Below, piece by piece: positions 14,542 through 24,043 of a DNA stretch of 33,133 nt (position 1 is the first letter of the stretch; each line of letters begins with the position of its first letter). This DNA comes from a virus. Under the pieces are notes generated by a model. The model was not told where the DNA came from. It saw only the letters and a program-made list of their open reading frames with translations, and made no database searches. Made by a program: the position numbers and the translations under genes. The DNA lies in the IMG/VR virus record IMGVR_UViG_3300007539_000092, positions 1 to 33,133 of that record; one strand, written 5' to 3'.

Positions 14542-16581
14542 ATGGCAAAAAAGACAACCAAGCTAGTTGGTTACGGCATTAGCTTTGACATGAGTTTAGT
14601 TGGTGGTGTAAAAACCGCTGACGACTTTAACAAAGCGGCTAAATCTATCGAAAAAAGCATTAACAAGTCTAGTAATGCAGTGAAGCAACATGAGTTGCAG
14701 GTAGATATCCTCAGTCAAGCATATAGCAAAGGTGCTATAAGCACTAAAGAATATGAGCAGCAGCAAACGAGTTTAGCGTACAAAGAGCTAAAAAGAACTG
14801 AAAGGCTAGAAAAACAGAGACGAGCCGTTCTTGGCTTAGACAAGCAAGAGTCAAAGTTAGCGAAAGCTAGACAGCAACGAGCTAGATTTGCTGGAATGTC
14901 CGCCGCTGGTGTATCTGGCTTAGGCATGGGAGGTCGTGCTGCTGGTGCTGCCCGATTTCTCGGTGGTGCATCGACAATGGCTACCGGCGTGGGTCTAGCT
15001 GGTGGCTTCGCAGCAGCAACAGTCGTTAAAGAGTCGATAGAGGCTTTTACGGAACTTGAAACGCAAGTCACTGCGATGAAGTCTCTATTCGGAGAGGAAA
15101 TAGCAGGCAAGCTAAATCAAGAGTTTCGTAACTTAGCCAAAACGACGATCCTCACTAACTCTCAGCTAATCGAAAATGCAAAGACATGGGCATCATACGG
15201 TCTAACGACTGACGGTCTAACTGATAGGCTAAAAAGGCTGGGGACCGTTGCTGGTGGTAACTCCGAAAAGTTCAGAGCATTGACTATTGCATTTGCTCAG
15301 GTCAATGCTCAGGGCAAGCTGATGGGACAAGAAAAGAACCAGTTAATTAACGCTGGATTTTCTTTGCAAGCCGTTGCAGATGCAGCAGGCATCAGCATGG
15401 AAGATTTTGCGGATGCAATGAAAAACGGAGAGATACAAGCAGAACATCTAAACAAAGCACTTATCAATGTGACAAGCGAAGGTGGCTTGTTTGCGGACTA
15501 CTTAGAAAAACAAGCTGAGACGATACAAGGAAAGTTGACCATTCTTGCTGCTTCTTGGAACGAGTTTCTCGTTGCACTCGGTGGTTCAGAAAAAGGTCCA
15601 GTAATGACAGTAGTAGATGCTTTGACTCGTGCTTCAGATGTTTTGAAGCAGGCTGTTGACGCATGGAATAGGGCAAAAGGTTTTACCGAGCCCGGCGTGC
15701 CTGATCCGATGGTAGGCCAATATGGCGTAGTTCAGGCAGGTGGCGTGACTAGCTCAGAATTGCTTTCTGCCGCTGGAGGTGCTGCAATCGTTGACTTCGG
15801 TGGAGAGGATGTCGGAAAGACAGCAAGATCAGCATACGACGAAAGATTTTTCGATGAAGCTAATGCTGCCTTGGTACAAACCATTCAGGACTTAGATAAA
15901 GTTTACGCTTTCGACAAAGAGACTGCTAAGATCAAACGTGACAAAGAAAAGATTGCCATCGAAGCGAGAGAGCAAAGAGAAAGAAATCAGATAGATCGTC
16001 TGTTCAAAAAGAAAGTTTCGATTGAAGATTATATGCTTCAATATAATGCTACGCAGTCTGAGGCTTTACGGAAAAACATGGAGGAAAGGTATGCAAAGCA
16101 AATAGAAAACTATGTTGATCCATATCGGGGTGAGCAAAGCTTTGTAGGTCCATTGCCTGCATCAGAAAAGCAAAGAGCAATGCTGGAAAAAGAAGAAAAA
16201 GACAAAGAGGAGCTTCGCATGAAACAAGAGGCACTAATCGAAGCACAAAAAGGACATGCTAATGTGGTATTTGAGAGAGAAATGGAGCGTCTCAAACAAG
16301 ATGAGAAGCAGGTCGCAGAAAGGTTAAAAGCCGACAAGTCACTCGCAAAAGATCCATCTCAGCGAGACGCCTATTTCGAAGGCGGTTCTGTAGAAGAGTT
16401 TCAGTTTTTGAGGAAAAGCAAGCAGGAAAACGAAACTGCGAAAGCTATACGAGAAGCAGAGGAACGAGCGCGTCAGCAAAGAGACGAAATTGCAAGGCAA
16501 AGAAAAGACGCAGAAACTAAGCGAGAACAACAACTACAGGAACTGACATTAGCACAGTCAGAAATCGGGATTTCAGATTAA
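14542..16581 (+). CDS. Tail tape measure protein
   Basis: A 679-residue protein that sets tail length and enters the cell during DNA ejection. A Gly/Ala-rich hydrophobic stretch (about 115-165, including GLGMGGRAAGAARFLGG and ATGVGLAGGFAAATV) is followed by the TIGR02675-type tape measure domain: VTAMKSLFG, FAQVNAQGKLMGQEKNQLINAGF, and SLQAVADAAGISMEDFADAM. The C-terminal 200 residues are highly charged coiled coil. Length predicts a tail of about 100 nm (at roughly 0.15 nm per residue). No lysozyme domain is seen. Confidence 0.92.
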   Translation: MAKKTTKLVGYGISFDMSLVGGVKTADDFNKAAKSIEKSINKSSNAVKQHELQVDILSQAYSKGAISTKEYEQQQTSLAYKELKRTERLEKQRRAVLGLDKQESKLAKARQQRARFAGMSAAGVSGLGMGGRAAGAARFLGGASTMATGVGLAGGFAAATVVKESIEAFTELETQVTAMKSLFGEEIAGKLNQEFRNLAKTTILTNSQLIENAKTWASYGLTTDGLTDRLKRLGTVAGGNSEKFRALTIAFAQVNAQGKLMGQEKNQLINAGFSLQAVADAAGISMEDFADAMKNGEIQAEHLNKALINVTSEGGLFADYLEKQAETIQGKLTILAASWNEFLVALGGSEKGPVMTVVDALTRASDVLKQAVDAWNRAKGFTEPGVPDPMVGQYGVVQAGGVTSSELLSAAGGAAIVDFGGEDVGKTARSAYDERFFDEANAALVQTIQDLDKVYAFDKETAKIKRDKEKIAIEAREQRERNQIDRLFKKKVSIEDYMLQYNATQSEALRKNMEERYAKQIENYVDPYRGEQSFVGPLPASEKQRAMLEKEEKDKEELRMKQEALIEAQKGHANVVFEREMERLKQDEKQVAERLKADKSLAKDPSQRDAYFEGGSVEEFQFLRKSKQENETAKAIREAEERARQQRDEIARQRKDAETKREQQLQELTLAQSEIGISD

Positions 16582-16600
16582 ACAATATTTAGGTGATTAA

Positions 16601-17116
16601 ATGGCAACGGTAACAGCAGCGGACTTCAGTGTATCTGCAAGAATCACAGCATCTAATAGTGCTGGTGCAGGGATTACGGTGACAAAGGCATTTCTTGAGA
16701 ACAACAAAAACTCAAGCGATGTGATGACACCTAACCGAGTGTTTTTCTTAGAGAAGGAAGCAATTACTTCCGGCAATAGTCTGTCAATCGATCTTTACGA
16801 TTTAGGCACACTGGATCTCGGTGTCGGTGCAGGCGATGACAACCTCGGTGAGTCACAGGCTAATAGTGCAATCAATAGCATCATCATTCAGAGCGATGCT
16901 GCATCCGCCGGAACTCTTCGCATCAATCAGACAGTCACTAATGCTTGGACTGGTCTTACAGGCGGAAGCACTTCAGTCGATCTACCAGCAGGCGGATTCT
17001 TCGCAGTGTCCTACGGTTCGACCGGAGATTCTGTCACCGATGCAAGTGATAACATGCTACAACTCGATGCAGTAAGTGGCGACTGCACTGCAACTGTAAT
17101 CTTCGTATCCAACTAG
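16601..17116 (+). CDS. Beta-rich tail or virion surface protein
   Basis: A 171-residue protein, Ser/Thr/Ala/Gly rich with almost no basic residues, predicted to be all-beta. Start ATG 16601 with AGGTGA upstream. Repeated patterns (SGNSLSIDLYDLGTLDLG, TVTNAWTGLTGGSTS) suggest a virion surface or minor tail protein. I do not recognise the family. It follows the tape measure gene and precedes other tail genes. Confidence 0.6.
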   Translation: MATVTAADFSVSARITASNSAGAGITVTKAFLENNKNSSDVMTPNRVFFLEKEAITSGNSLSIDLYDLGTLDLGVGAGDDNLGESQANSAINSIIIQSDAASAGTLRINQTVTNAWTGLTGGSTSVDLPAGGFFAVSYGSTGDSVTDASDNMLQLDAVSGDCTATVIFVSN

Positions 17117-17125
17117 GAAGTCGAT

Positions 17126-18112
17126 ATGAGCTTTACGTTTGATGTATGCAAAGTCGGTGACGACTCCTACCGAGTAAGCGGATCGACCGGCAAAGGCAAC
17201 AGTAGGAACTCAACTCAGAACTTCACGCAGACCTACCTAGTTAAAGTGCTAGGATCTGATGGCAACATCGCGACCGGCAACTTAGCAACTGTATCGACTG
17301 CACAAGTAGGTTACGCTCCCGGTCTGCCTATCGTGCAGAAGTCTGTCTACACTGATACTGATGCAGGTGTGTTCCATCCTTTCGCTATTTGTATGAGCAA
17401 GGATGTTAAGAGACGAAGAGAACAACCTGCACTGTTTGATGTCAGTTGTAGCTTCCAAGCTACGATGGAGTCTGAGTTCAACCCCATCGACGACATCCAA
17501 CAACCAGCAGATTTGAGTCCGCAGGTGGTTGTCTCCGTCGATGCGAAAGAGCGTGTGCTGTATCAGGATCTCGATACGAAAGAGCAGTCGTATCTTTTCC
17601 CCGGCATTGACCTGATGTACCCATCGCCAATCGTTACACAGGTTCCTCTGCTTACCTTAGACATCACTCAGTATGAGACCTATGTGAGCTATTCTCAGAT
17701 ACTCGAAAGGTCGTACCGAGTCAATGAAACCGAATGGAAGGGTTATCCAGCAGGTAGATGGCGTATCGTCGTCAAGAATGTTTCTGAGGTGACGGTTCCC
17801 ACCGCAGGAGGAGATCAAACATGGGCGAAGGTTCAGTACGAAGCAAAACTTAGTGCTGATGGTTTTTGGGATGAGGATGGAAATTGGGAATACACTGGAT
17901 GGAAACAACAGATCCCTTTAATTGCTCCTAAGTTCGTAGGTGTCGGACCCGGAAACCCTGTATATAAGTTCGTACACGAAAAAACCAGTGAGCCTAGAAT
18001 GGGTTTGATTGACGAGTTTGGCGCAAAGTACACTGCATCAGATAAACCTAAGTATTTGACGCACACGAGATACCTTCCGATTGAGTTCGATGACTTCATG
18101 CAGGACTTCTAA
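17126..18112 (+). CDS. Minor tail protein (distal tail region)
   Basis: A 328-residue protein with AGGAAG before ATG 17126. It is rich in beta-strand and aromatic residues (IDLMYPSPIVTQVPLLTLDI, SYSQILERSYRVNETEWKGY) with no enzyme motif. Its position three genes after the chaperones matches distal tail or baseplate-hub proteins of siphoviruses, but sequence alone does not settle this. Its stop TAA overlaps the next start (TAATG). Confidence 0.6.
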   Translation: MSFTFDVCKVGDDSYRVSGSTGKGNSRNSTQNFTQTYLVKVLGSDGNIATGNLATVSTAQVGYAPGLPIVQKSVYTDTDAGVFHPFAICMSKDVKRRREQPALFDVSCSFQATMESEFNPIDDIQQPADLSPQVVVSVDAKERVLYQDLDTKEQSYLFPGIDLMYPSPIVTQVPLLTLDITQYETYVSYSQILERSYRVNETEWKGYPAGRWRIVVKNVSEVTVPTAGGDQTWAKVQYEAKLSADGFWDEDGNWEYTGWKQQIPLIAPKFVGVGPGNPVYKFVHEKTSEPRMGLIDEFGAKYTASDKPKYLTHTRYLPIEFDDFMQDF

Positions 18113-18387
18113 TGCTCGATGGATACATACCTACCGATAGCTCTGGTCTCGAAGGCAGAATCGGGTACACCTCGACGGGTGGAATCCCTGCGAGGAGTGG
18201 ACTTGTTGCAGGAAAAGCTGATGATGTCAATTATTATCAGGTGGCAGACGATGGAACTCTTGTAGACACCGGATCAGATTTTACGGTCTACAACCCTTTT
18301 TCTCTTCCTGTTTCGGCATCTGTTTATGTGCTGTGTAAAAAAGTAGATGGTGTCTGGATCGTAGATGCCGAGGACTGTTCTTCATGA
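18112..18387 (+). CDS. Small tail-region protein
   Basis: A 91-residue protein coupled to both neighbours (TAATG before, ATGA after). It opens with DGYIPTDSSGLEGRIGYTS and is neutral to acidic, probably a small beta fold, with two cysteines (near 79 and 88) close to the C-terminus. No family recognised. Between tail genes, it may be a minor tail component or a chaperone for the following large protein. Confidence 0.6.
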   Translation: MLDGYIPTDSSGLEGRIGYTSTGGIPARSGLVAGKADDVNYYQVADDGTLVDTGSDFTVYNPFSLPVSASVYVLCKKVDGVWIVDAEDCSS

Positions 18388-21300
18388 CAATTTTGCGATC
18401 TCCCGGATGTAACTGCTCGTGTGAATGTCTGCTAATTGAAGAAACAGACTACAACACCAGCATCACAGCAGACACAGAACATGAGATTCCGCATACGATC
18501 CCGATCAATTGCGCAGTCGATCTGAGCAATCTTCTGCCAGAAAAATACTTCGAAGATGACACAAACATCTTCAAAGTACACATAAAAGACTCTAGCGGGA
18601 CGACCACACACAAGACGCTGACTTATCAGTCAGTTCGTGACACAACTGCTCTTGATAAAGGTAGTGATGAAGATGTCTTTCATCCCCGTGCCTATGATGT
18701 AGCAGGTTCGGACCTTTATCTCGATCCCGGTTATTCTCGAAAAATCTACAAGCGTTACGTCAAGCTAAACGACGAAGATTATGACTTTCAGTCATTCATA
18801 CAACATAAAAACCTAGCAGTTGGGGAGAAATACTTCAGGATTAAGTCTGTGTCTGCTGGTACATACGACGATAGCGAGGGTATAGCTACATCTCTAAAAG
18901 GTAGCTTCGGAAGCACATCAGCAGAGACACAGTGCGAAGATGAGCAAACGATCAGACAGAGGTGGGCTTTGCAGAAAAAGCGATACGCTTTTCCTGACGA
19001 CTCGACAAGCCAAGTTCTGAAAACGATTCGGTGGGACAGAACGGATCAGTGTGACAACCAAGTAGAAACCTTCGTCAGAATTGACTATAGCGGAGGGGCT
19101 ACAGAGTCGAGTCAGGGATTTTGGCCGAATGGAACTCAGGTAAAGTCAGCTTCGTTTGCCATAACGCTCACAGCCAATGAAGAGGCAGACGCTAGGCTAA
19201 GGGGAGAAAAAGCTCTGACATGCAGTCGAGAAACGGGAGTGATATCTAACACTGCCAAAGTTTTTGCTATACCGACTGCATCAGAGACAGGCGATGGGTA
19301 TTTCGAACTAGAAACTAAACGAGTTTTAGGAGAGGAGGGCGGCAGCACAGATGTTCGTGTGTACCGTACCGGCGGAAACAGCACAGCAGTTGATGTCGTT
19401 GTAGCTAACGGCAACTCAGATGTTACATTGAACTTCGCAGCAGGTGATGTCTACAAAGATTTCACAATTTCGCATGACTCTCATAATGGCAGCACATTTA
19501 CTGCTGGAATGGTTCCTAGTAACGATCTGATAAGGGACTTTCAGCAAAGACCTATAAACCTTGTCTTTCGCAAAAATACATTCGAGTATGGTCATGCTGA
19601 CAGTTACCCGAGAGCGATTAAGAACGGAGGCGGCAGCGAATATTGGGATCAGATGATTGCCTCGGAGCGAGATACTTGGGCGAACAGTTCCGTAAAAGTT
19701 TTTGTAGAGTCTAATGTCGATACAACATTGAAAGAGTACAAGCTTTTTGAGATTAAGCACGAGGCTAGTTGTGCGTTAGCTGTAGACAATGCAGACTGCC
19801 CTGAGTACGAAAGATGCGATGTCATTCCTGAGTATCATGAGCAGCAATTTGAAATCAGCCATGACTTCGGTTTAGCAAGCCAGTTCATGCCTGCAAGTTC
19901 TTATAGCATCAATGAAGGGTGTGGTTCTGAGTTCGGGTATTGGAATGATCCCCTGCCACTTCAAACACTAGGAAGGTCAGGAGAGGACGCAGATTATTTT
20001 GGTCAGACTGGGCTTTGGAACTTAGCTTTCAATATACTTGAGCTAGACATAAGGACAGCAGAGCGTACTGTTAATTGCTACGACGATGCGTATTGGGATG
20101 CTCAAGAGACATCGATCAACATTACACTGAGTTGCGGTACGTTTGTAAGTTCAACAGATTTTTCACAAATGCCGAGGGCTTGTGCTGCCTTTGGTACTAT
20201 TGACTACTGTTTTACTTATACATGCGGTGATGCTTACACAAACGGCACTGAGGATGGCGTAGCTTACCCAGTAGGCGACCTCCCTGACTACAATGCTCTG
20301 TGGACGGGCAAGTACATTACCACATGCCATGATCTTCACGAGTGCCAAACTCCCGATTACAGCACCAATGCAGGCATACATCAGGTCAAGACTAAAGCTG
20401 TCGCAATCAAAGCATCCGAAAGCAGCGGCACACCTTTTGATGAGCCGAGTTTCGGCAATCCTTCAAGAGCAGGACATCGGCAAGTCCTTGCTGACCTTGT
20501 TAACAATTACTGGCAAACCTATTGGCAGCACGATGGGACATCTTGGGGATATGTCGGACAAGGCAAAGTGCATCAGGTATTCACATCTGACAGTGTGGCA
20601 ACAGTAAAAGCAAACATCGACTTTCTACAGTCCGGTGGTGCGGACTATTGGTTTGAGTACACACATGACACAGACGCAACCAATGACGGTTTCTATCGTG
20701 TTCGATATCCGCAGACAATGACAGGTCCATTCACCTCTGCTGACGATGGCAGTGGCAATGTCTTTGCGAGCGTCTCGGAGGATGTTGGCATCTATGCTGA
20801 CCTAGACGTTTCTTACTTCCAAAGCTGGCTAAATCAGCCTGCCGGAACTAATCTCATAGGTTTTAGCGGAGCAGGAATTAGTCCTCAGTCTGGATACACG
20901 GTTGTTGATGGATCACTCAGCGCATCATTTGAAGGTTCTTTCAAGATCAGCGAGATCGACTACTACGCAGATTACGAATTGCCGTTAAGAGGTGCTGTAG
21001 ACGGTTCCGTTTTAGATATCGGTGAAACAATAAGAATTGACGGGTATTGGCCGCATAGCGACTATGTGAGTGATCCTCCTGTTGGTTACTGGGAAGAAGT
21101 TTCATTTACCGAAGGTGAAGGCACAGTTGCATGGCCGGACGAAGTTTACTTCTCCGATTGCAGACCAACTGTTACATCCGATATGACGCTTACTGTAGAC
21201 CCTTCTTTCCCCTCTGTACCGTCAGGTCAGTCTCGAAAGTTTGTGGACGATACGAATCAACCTTCACGCATACCGGGAACATGCGATGGAGAAACAGGGG

Positions 21301-21803
21301 GCTTGTCGGCAGTCTGTTGCGATGGAGATCCAGCAGGTAGCGAAACAATCTCTTGGCAGTATTGGGACTATGATTCGCTTTCGGACTGGAATGGGCAATG
21401 GACCGGCGATGGCGTAGGTAAAAAGATATCACAGGTTAGCTTCTACGATACGGGTCCGATTTCCAGCAACGCTTTTATCGGTTATCAGCTTGGGATAGGT
21501 TCGCTAGAACTTAAATCTGCTTCTTACGAGTTTCCTATCAAATGGGGGGACTGTTGGACTGAGCAGGATCAGAGAACAGAATCGTTCGACGGCTCTACGG
21601 ATGTAGTTACCGGGCCAGACAAGATATACCCATTTAGAGGAATGAACGCAGTAGGAGATCCACACTTTGAACAATTAGCCGGGACAGCAGACACAGATCC
21701 ATACTCACTAATGTTAGATATGCACGTTGATGCAAATGTCATCAGTAAGTCCAACATCACAATTACAGCACAAGCATACGCAACGCAATGGCAAAAGCAT
21801 TAA
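18384..21803 (+). CDS. Large tail / receptor-binding protein with Calx-beta-like segment
   Basis: A 1139-residue protein, the largest in the window, probably exposed at the tail tip and involved in host recognition. It opens with a Cys cluster (CNCSCEC, residues 9-15). Residues about 305-370 (FELETKRVLGEEGGSTDVRV, then YRTGGNSTAVDVVV and FAAGDVYKDFTI) resemble a Calx-beta calcium-binding repeat, with the glutamate and the R-T-G-G turn in place. Many further cysteines (for example CDGETGGLSAVCCDG) and aromatic residues suggest disulphide or metal-stabilised domains. No lysozyme or glycosidase motif is recognised. The start ATGA overlaps the preceding stop, and the end overlaps the next gene by 16 bases. 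Confidence 0.65.
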   Translation: MTILRSPGCNCSCECLLIEETDYNTSITADTEHEIPHTIPINCAVDLSNLLPEKYFEDDTNIFKVHIKDSSGTTTHKTLTYQSVRDTTALDKGSDEDVFHPRAYDVAGSDLYLDPGYSRKIYKRYVKLNDEDYDFQSFIQHKNLAVGEKYFRIKSVSAGTYDDSEGIATSLKGSFGSTSAETQCEDEQTIRQRWALQKKRYAFPDDSTSQVLKTIRWDRTDQCDNQVETFVRIDYSGGATESSQGFWPNGTQVKSASFAITLTANEEADARLRGEKALTCSRETGVISNTAKVFAIPTASETGDGYFELETKRVLGEEGGSTDVRVYRTGGNSTAVDVVVANGNSDVTLNFAAGDVYKDFTISHDSHNGSTFTAGMVPSNDLIRDFQQRPINLVFRKNTFEYGHADSYPRAIKNGGGSEYWDQMIASERDTWANSSVKVFVESNVDTTLKEYKLFEIKHEASCALAVDNADCPEYERCDVIPEYHEQQFEISHDFGLASQFMPASSYSINEGCGSEFGYWNDPLPLQTLGRSGEDADYFGQTGLWNLAFNILELDIRTAERTVNCYDDAYWDAQETSINITLSCGTFVSSTDFSQMPRACAAFGTIDYCFTYTCGDAYTNGTEDGVAYPVGDLPDYNALWTGKYITTCHDLHECQTPDYSTNAGIHQVKTKAVAIKASESSGTPFDEPSFGNPSRAGHRQVLADLVNNYWQTYWQHDGTSWGYVGQGKVHQVFTSDSVATVKANIDFLQSGGADYWFEYTHDTDATNDGFYRVRYPQTMTGPFTSADDGSGNVFASVSEDVGIYADLDVSYFQSWLNQPAGTNLIGFSGAGISPQSGYTVVDGSLSASFEGSFKISEIDYYADYELPLRGAVDGSVLDIGETIRIDGYWPHSDYVSDPPVGYWEEVSFTEGEGTVAWPDEVYFSDCRPTVTSDMTLTVDPSFPSVPSGQSRKFVDDTNQPSRIPGTCDGETGGLSAVCCDGDPAGSETISWQYWDYDSLSDWNGQWTGDGVGKKISQVSFYDTGPISSNAFIGYQLGIGSLELKSASYEFPIKWGDCWTEQDQRTESFDGSTDVVTGPDKIYPFRGMNAVGDPHFEQLAGTADTDPYSLMLDMHVDANVISKSNITITAQAYATQWQKH

Positions 21804-22909
21804 CGGTATCGTGTAAGTATTGTTTTTCGCCTACGCGAGTATTAGCGTCAGGTGGTAAGTCGAAATGCGTCTGGTGCGGACAGCCTAACGACAAAGACAG
21901 TTTCAGGGTCAAGCAATCAGACCGTTGCGAAAAGTGTGCGACTGAAATCGGCGATGGTCTGTGTCCAAGATGCTGCAAAGAGAAAAGTGGAAGCTATGCT
22001 GGCACAGAGACAAAAGGAAAGCACAACGTCGATTACCGCAAGCGTTCTGTCTTAATTGGCCCTTATATTTCATGGATGCAATTCAATCAGGACATCTTAG
22101 ATTTCTCTGACTCGATCAAGGGAAAAGGCTATGATGCAGTCATCGGCGTTCCCCGTTCAGGCATGGTCGTTGCCTCTCAAATGTCAATCAGGCTGGGAGT
22201 TCCTCTGTATAGTCTCGGTGAGTATGGACCTATCTACTTAGGCGGAGGCTTGCGAGTCAGGCGCAGGGACGAAACACCAGATCCGAGCAAGGCTTTGCTT
22301 GTTGAGGATTCGACAGCAAGTGGATATTCATTTAACGAGGCTTGCAACTGGATGGGAGAAGCGATGGATAGCTGGAATGTCCACAAAGCTGCAATCTACG
22401 CTACTTCAGAACAAGCAAAAAGCCTGCATGAGTTTCATCGAGAGCTAGAGTTGCCACATTGGTTCGAATGGAATCTGCTGTGGAACAAGTTTGTCATGGA
22501 TAACTGGAAAGTCGGCGTGGATTTCGATGGAATTTTGTGTCCAGACTTCACGCCTGAGCAAGACGACGATGGTTGGCGATATCTCGATGCAATGAAGAAG
22601 GCAAGATGCTTAGTACCTGCCGGGACACACATCTATGCGATTATTACTGCAAGACTAGAGAAGTACAGACCTTGGACAGAAGATTGGCTTAGGAAGCATG
22701 ACATCACTTACGACAACCTTATCATGGGACCGTGGATCGACTCCGATGACCGCAGGAAGTTTTGCTTAGGAAGTTATAAAGCAGAACATTGCGAGAAGCT
22801 TAATGTAGGCATGTTTGTCGAGTCTTGTCCTAATCAGTCGCATATCATCAAGTCTAAGCGATATCAGCCTGTACTGTGTCCTGCACTCGGAGGGAGTATT
22901 GCAAAATAA
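21788..22909 (+). CDS. Zinc-ribbon / phosphoribosyltransferase / HAD phosphatase fusion
   Basis: A 373-residue three-part protein. Residues 1-65 hold two Cys clusters (C9/C12/C27/C30 and C47/C50/C59/C62), probably two zinc ribbons. Residues about 90-215 are a type I phosphoribosyltransferase, with AVIGVPRSGMVVASQM and the PRPP-binding motif ALLVEDSTASGYS (169-181). Residues about 240-365 are a HAD phosphatase: nucleophile motif DFDGIL (245-250), motif II ITAR (286-289) and a late acidic FVES. It may make or recycle a phosphoribosyl or sugar intermediate and dephosphorylate it; the substrate is not evident. It overlaps the tail gene upstream and is coupled to the next gene (TAATG). Confidence 0.75.
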   Translation: MAKALTVSCKYCFSPTRVLASGGKSKCVWCGQPNDKDSFRVKQSDRCEKCATEIGDGLCPRCCKEKSGSYAGTETKGKHNVDYRKRSVLIGPYISWMQFNQDILDFSDSIKGKGYDAVIGVPRSGMVVASQMSIRLGVPLYSLGEYGPIYLGGGLRVRRRDETPDPSKALLVEDSTASGYSFNEACNWMGEAMDSWNVHKAAIYATSEQAKSLHEFHRELELPHWFEWNLLWNKFVMDNWKVGVDFDGILCPDFTPEQDDDGWRYLDAMKKARCLVPAGTHIYAIITARLEKYRPWTEDWLRKHDITYDNLIMGPWIDSDDRRKFCLGSYKAEHCEKLNVGMFVESCPNQSHIIKSKRYQPVLCPALGGSIAK

Positions 22910-23508
22910 TGCCGTCAATGATTTGTAAAGAACGAAACCTAGCCTTTTTGCATTTCAGCAAAACGGGAGGATGGTTTGTAACACGGATGCTCGAATCCAA
23001 AGGGTTTGTTGTAAGCGATATGCAAATATGTGGAGGTCATATCGGAGTCAATGGATATGATTCAAGTCTTATTAGGTTTGGGTTTATTCGTCATCCGATA
23101 AGCTGGTATCGTTCTCTCTTTAATTACTTCTCAAACCAAAACTGGAAAATAGTCGATTGCGACTTCTCATATTTGAGAAGTGACAACCTTGACGATTTTG
23201 TTGGACGATGCGTGGATAGTTTCGATTTAATGCAACTATACAAAGTGTTTTATGGAGTCGATACAGACAAAGAAGCTGACTTTATATTTAGATTCGAGGA
23301 CATGCACACGATTCTCCCAGAGTTCTTGAATAATCATGGGATAGATTGCTTCGATTACATCAGAAAAAACAAAGACAATCGAGTAAATAAGTCAGAAACG
23401 CAATTTGACGATTCGTGTTCAGAAAAAACTCAATCGTTTATTTACGATGCTTGTCATCCGATATTTGAAAGATTTAGATATGAAAAAAAAGACCCAAGAG
23501 ATTCGTGA
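22909..23508 (+). CDS. Sulfotransferase-like protein
   Basis: A 199-residue protein with the two PAPS-binding signatures of sulfotransferases: LAFLHFSKTGGWFV (residues 11-24, the 5'-phosphosulfate loop of the HxPKTGGT type) and FGFIRHPISWYRSLFNY (57-73, the 3'-phosphate motif with Arg61 and Ser69). It would transfer sulphate from PAPS to a sugar or protein acceptor. At 199 residues it is short for the family. ATG 22909 overlaps the previous stop and GGAGGG lies about 15 bases upstream; ATG 22918 is an alternative. The following methyltransferase overlaps it by 29 bases. Confidence 0.7.
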   Translation: MPSMICKERNLAFLHFSKTGGWFVTRMLESKGFVVSDMQICGGHIGVNGYDSSLIRFGFIRHPISWYRSLFNYFSNQNWKIVDCDFSYLRSDNLDDFVGRCVDSFDLMQLYKVFYGVDTDKEADFIFRFEDMHTILPEFLNNHGIDCFDYIRKNKDNRVNKSETQFDDSCSEKTQSFIYDACHPIFERFRYEKKDPRDS

Positions 23509-24043
23509 ATATCCAACGCGAGAGGAAATGTATTTGCATGAAATACCTCGCGATGGCATTGGCGCAGAGTTAGGTGCTTGCAAGGGATTGAACGCACAGC
23601 ATTTGTTTCATAGCTCAAGACCAAAAGCGATGTACTTGGTTGACCTCTGGGATCAGAAAAACTTTATAAAGCATCAAGAGCCACAACATTGGGCAGGCGA
23701 TAATGAGAGGCTTGTTCGTAAGTTTTTTGAAAAAGACAGCAATGTTCATTATTTCAAAGGCGGTACAGTTCAGTGGCTAAAATCGATAGACGATGACTTT
23801 TTAGATTGGGTTTACATTGACTCTGGGCATACCTATGACCACACAAAAACAGAAATTGACCTATGTATCACAAAAGTCAAAGAGGGTGGACTAATCATGG
23901 GCCACGATTTCTTTTCTGCACCAGCATTGTGGGGTACAGGGGTGCAGAGAGCGGTGATAGAAAGAATTAACAGTAGGGACTTGGAAATGACTGCCATTAC
24001 AAGTGAAAGGCTCTGTTCTTTTTGCTGTATGGTGAAACGATGA
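23480..24043 (+). CDS. Class I SAM-dependent methyltransferase
   Basis: A 187-residue protein with a Rossmann methyltransferase core: motif I GIGAELGACKG (residues 26-36), the acidic VDLW (54-57), and DWVYIDSGHTYDHTKTEIDL with GGLIMGHDF, the metal-containing FkbM/Methyltransf_24-type pattern. Likely substrates are sugars or small molecules rather than DNA. ATG 23480 has a weak GAAAG site and lies inside the sulfotransferase gene. It ends ATGA into the next gene. Together these genes look like a glycan-modifying set. Confidence 0.75.
   Translation: MKKKTQEIREYPTREEMYLHEIPRDGIGAELGACKGLNAQHLFHSSRPKAMYLVDLWDQKNFIKHQEPQHWAGDNERLVRKFFEKDSNVHYFKGGTVQWLKSIDDDFLDWVYIDSGHTYDHTKTEIDLCITKVKEGGLIMGHDFFSAPALWGTGVQRAVIERINSRDLEMTAITSERLCSFCCMVKR

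Noticed and set aside
14715-15110. 131-codon minus-strand frame inside the tape measure gene
   Set aside because: Shadow of the Ala/Gly-rich plus-strand coding sequence; composition is low complexity and no ribosome site is seen.
16601-17116. Beta-rich protein as a capsid decoration protein
   Set aside because: Composition would allow it, but its place after the tape measure gene favours a tail role; left as a generic virion protein.
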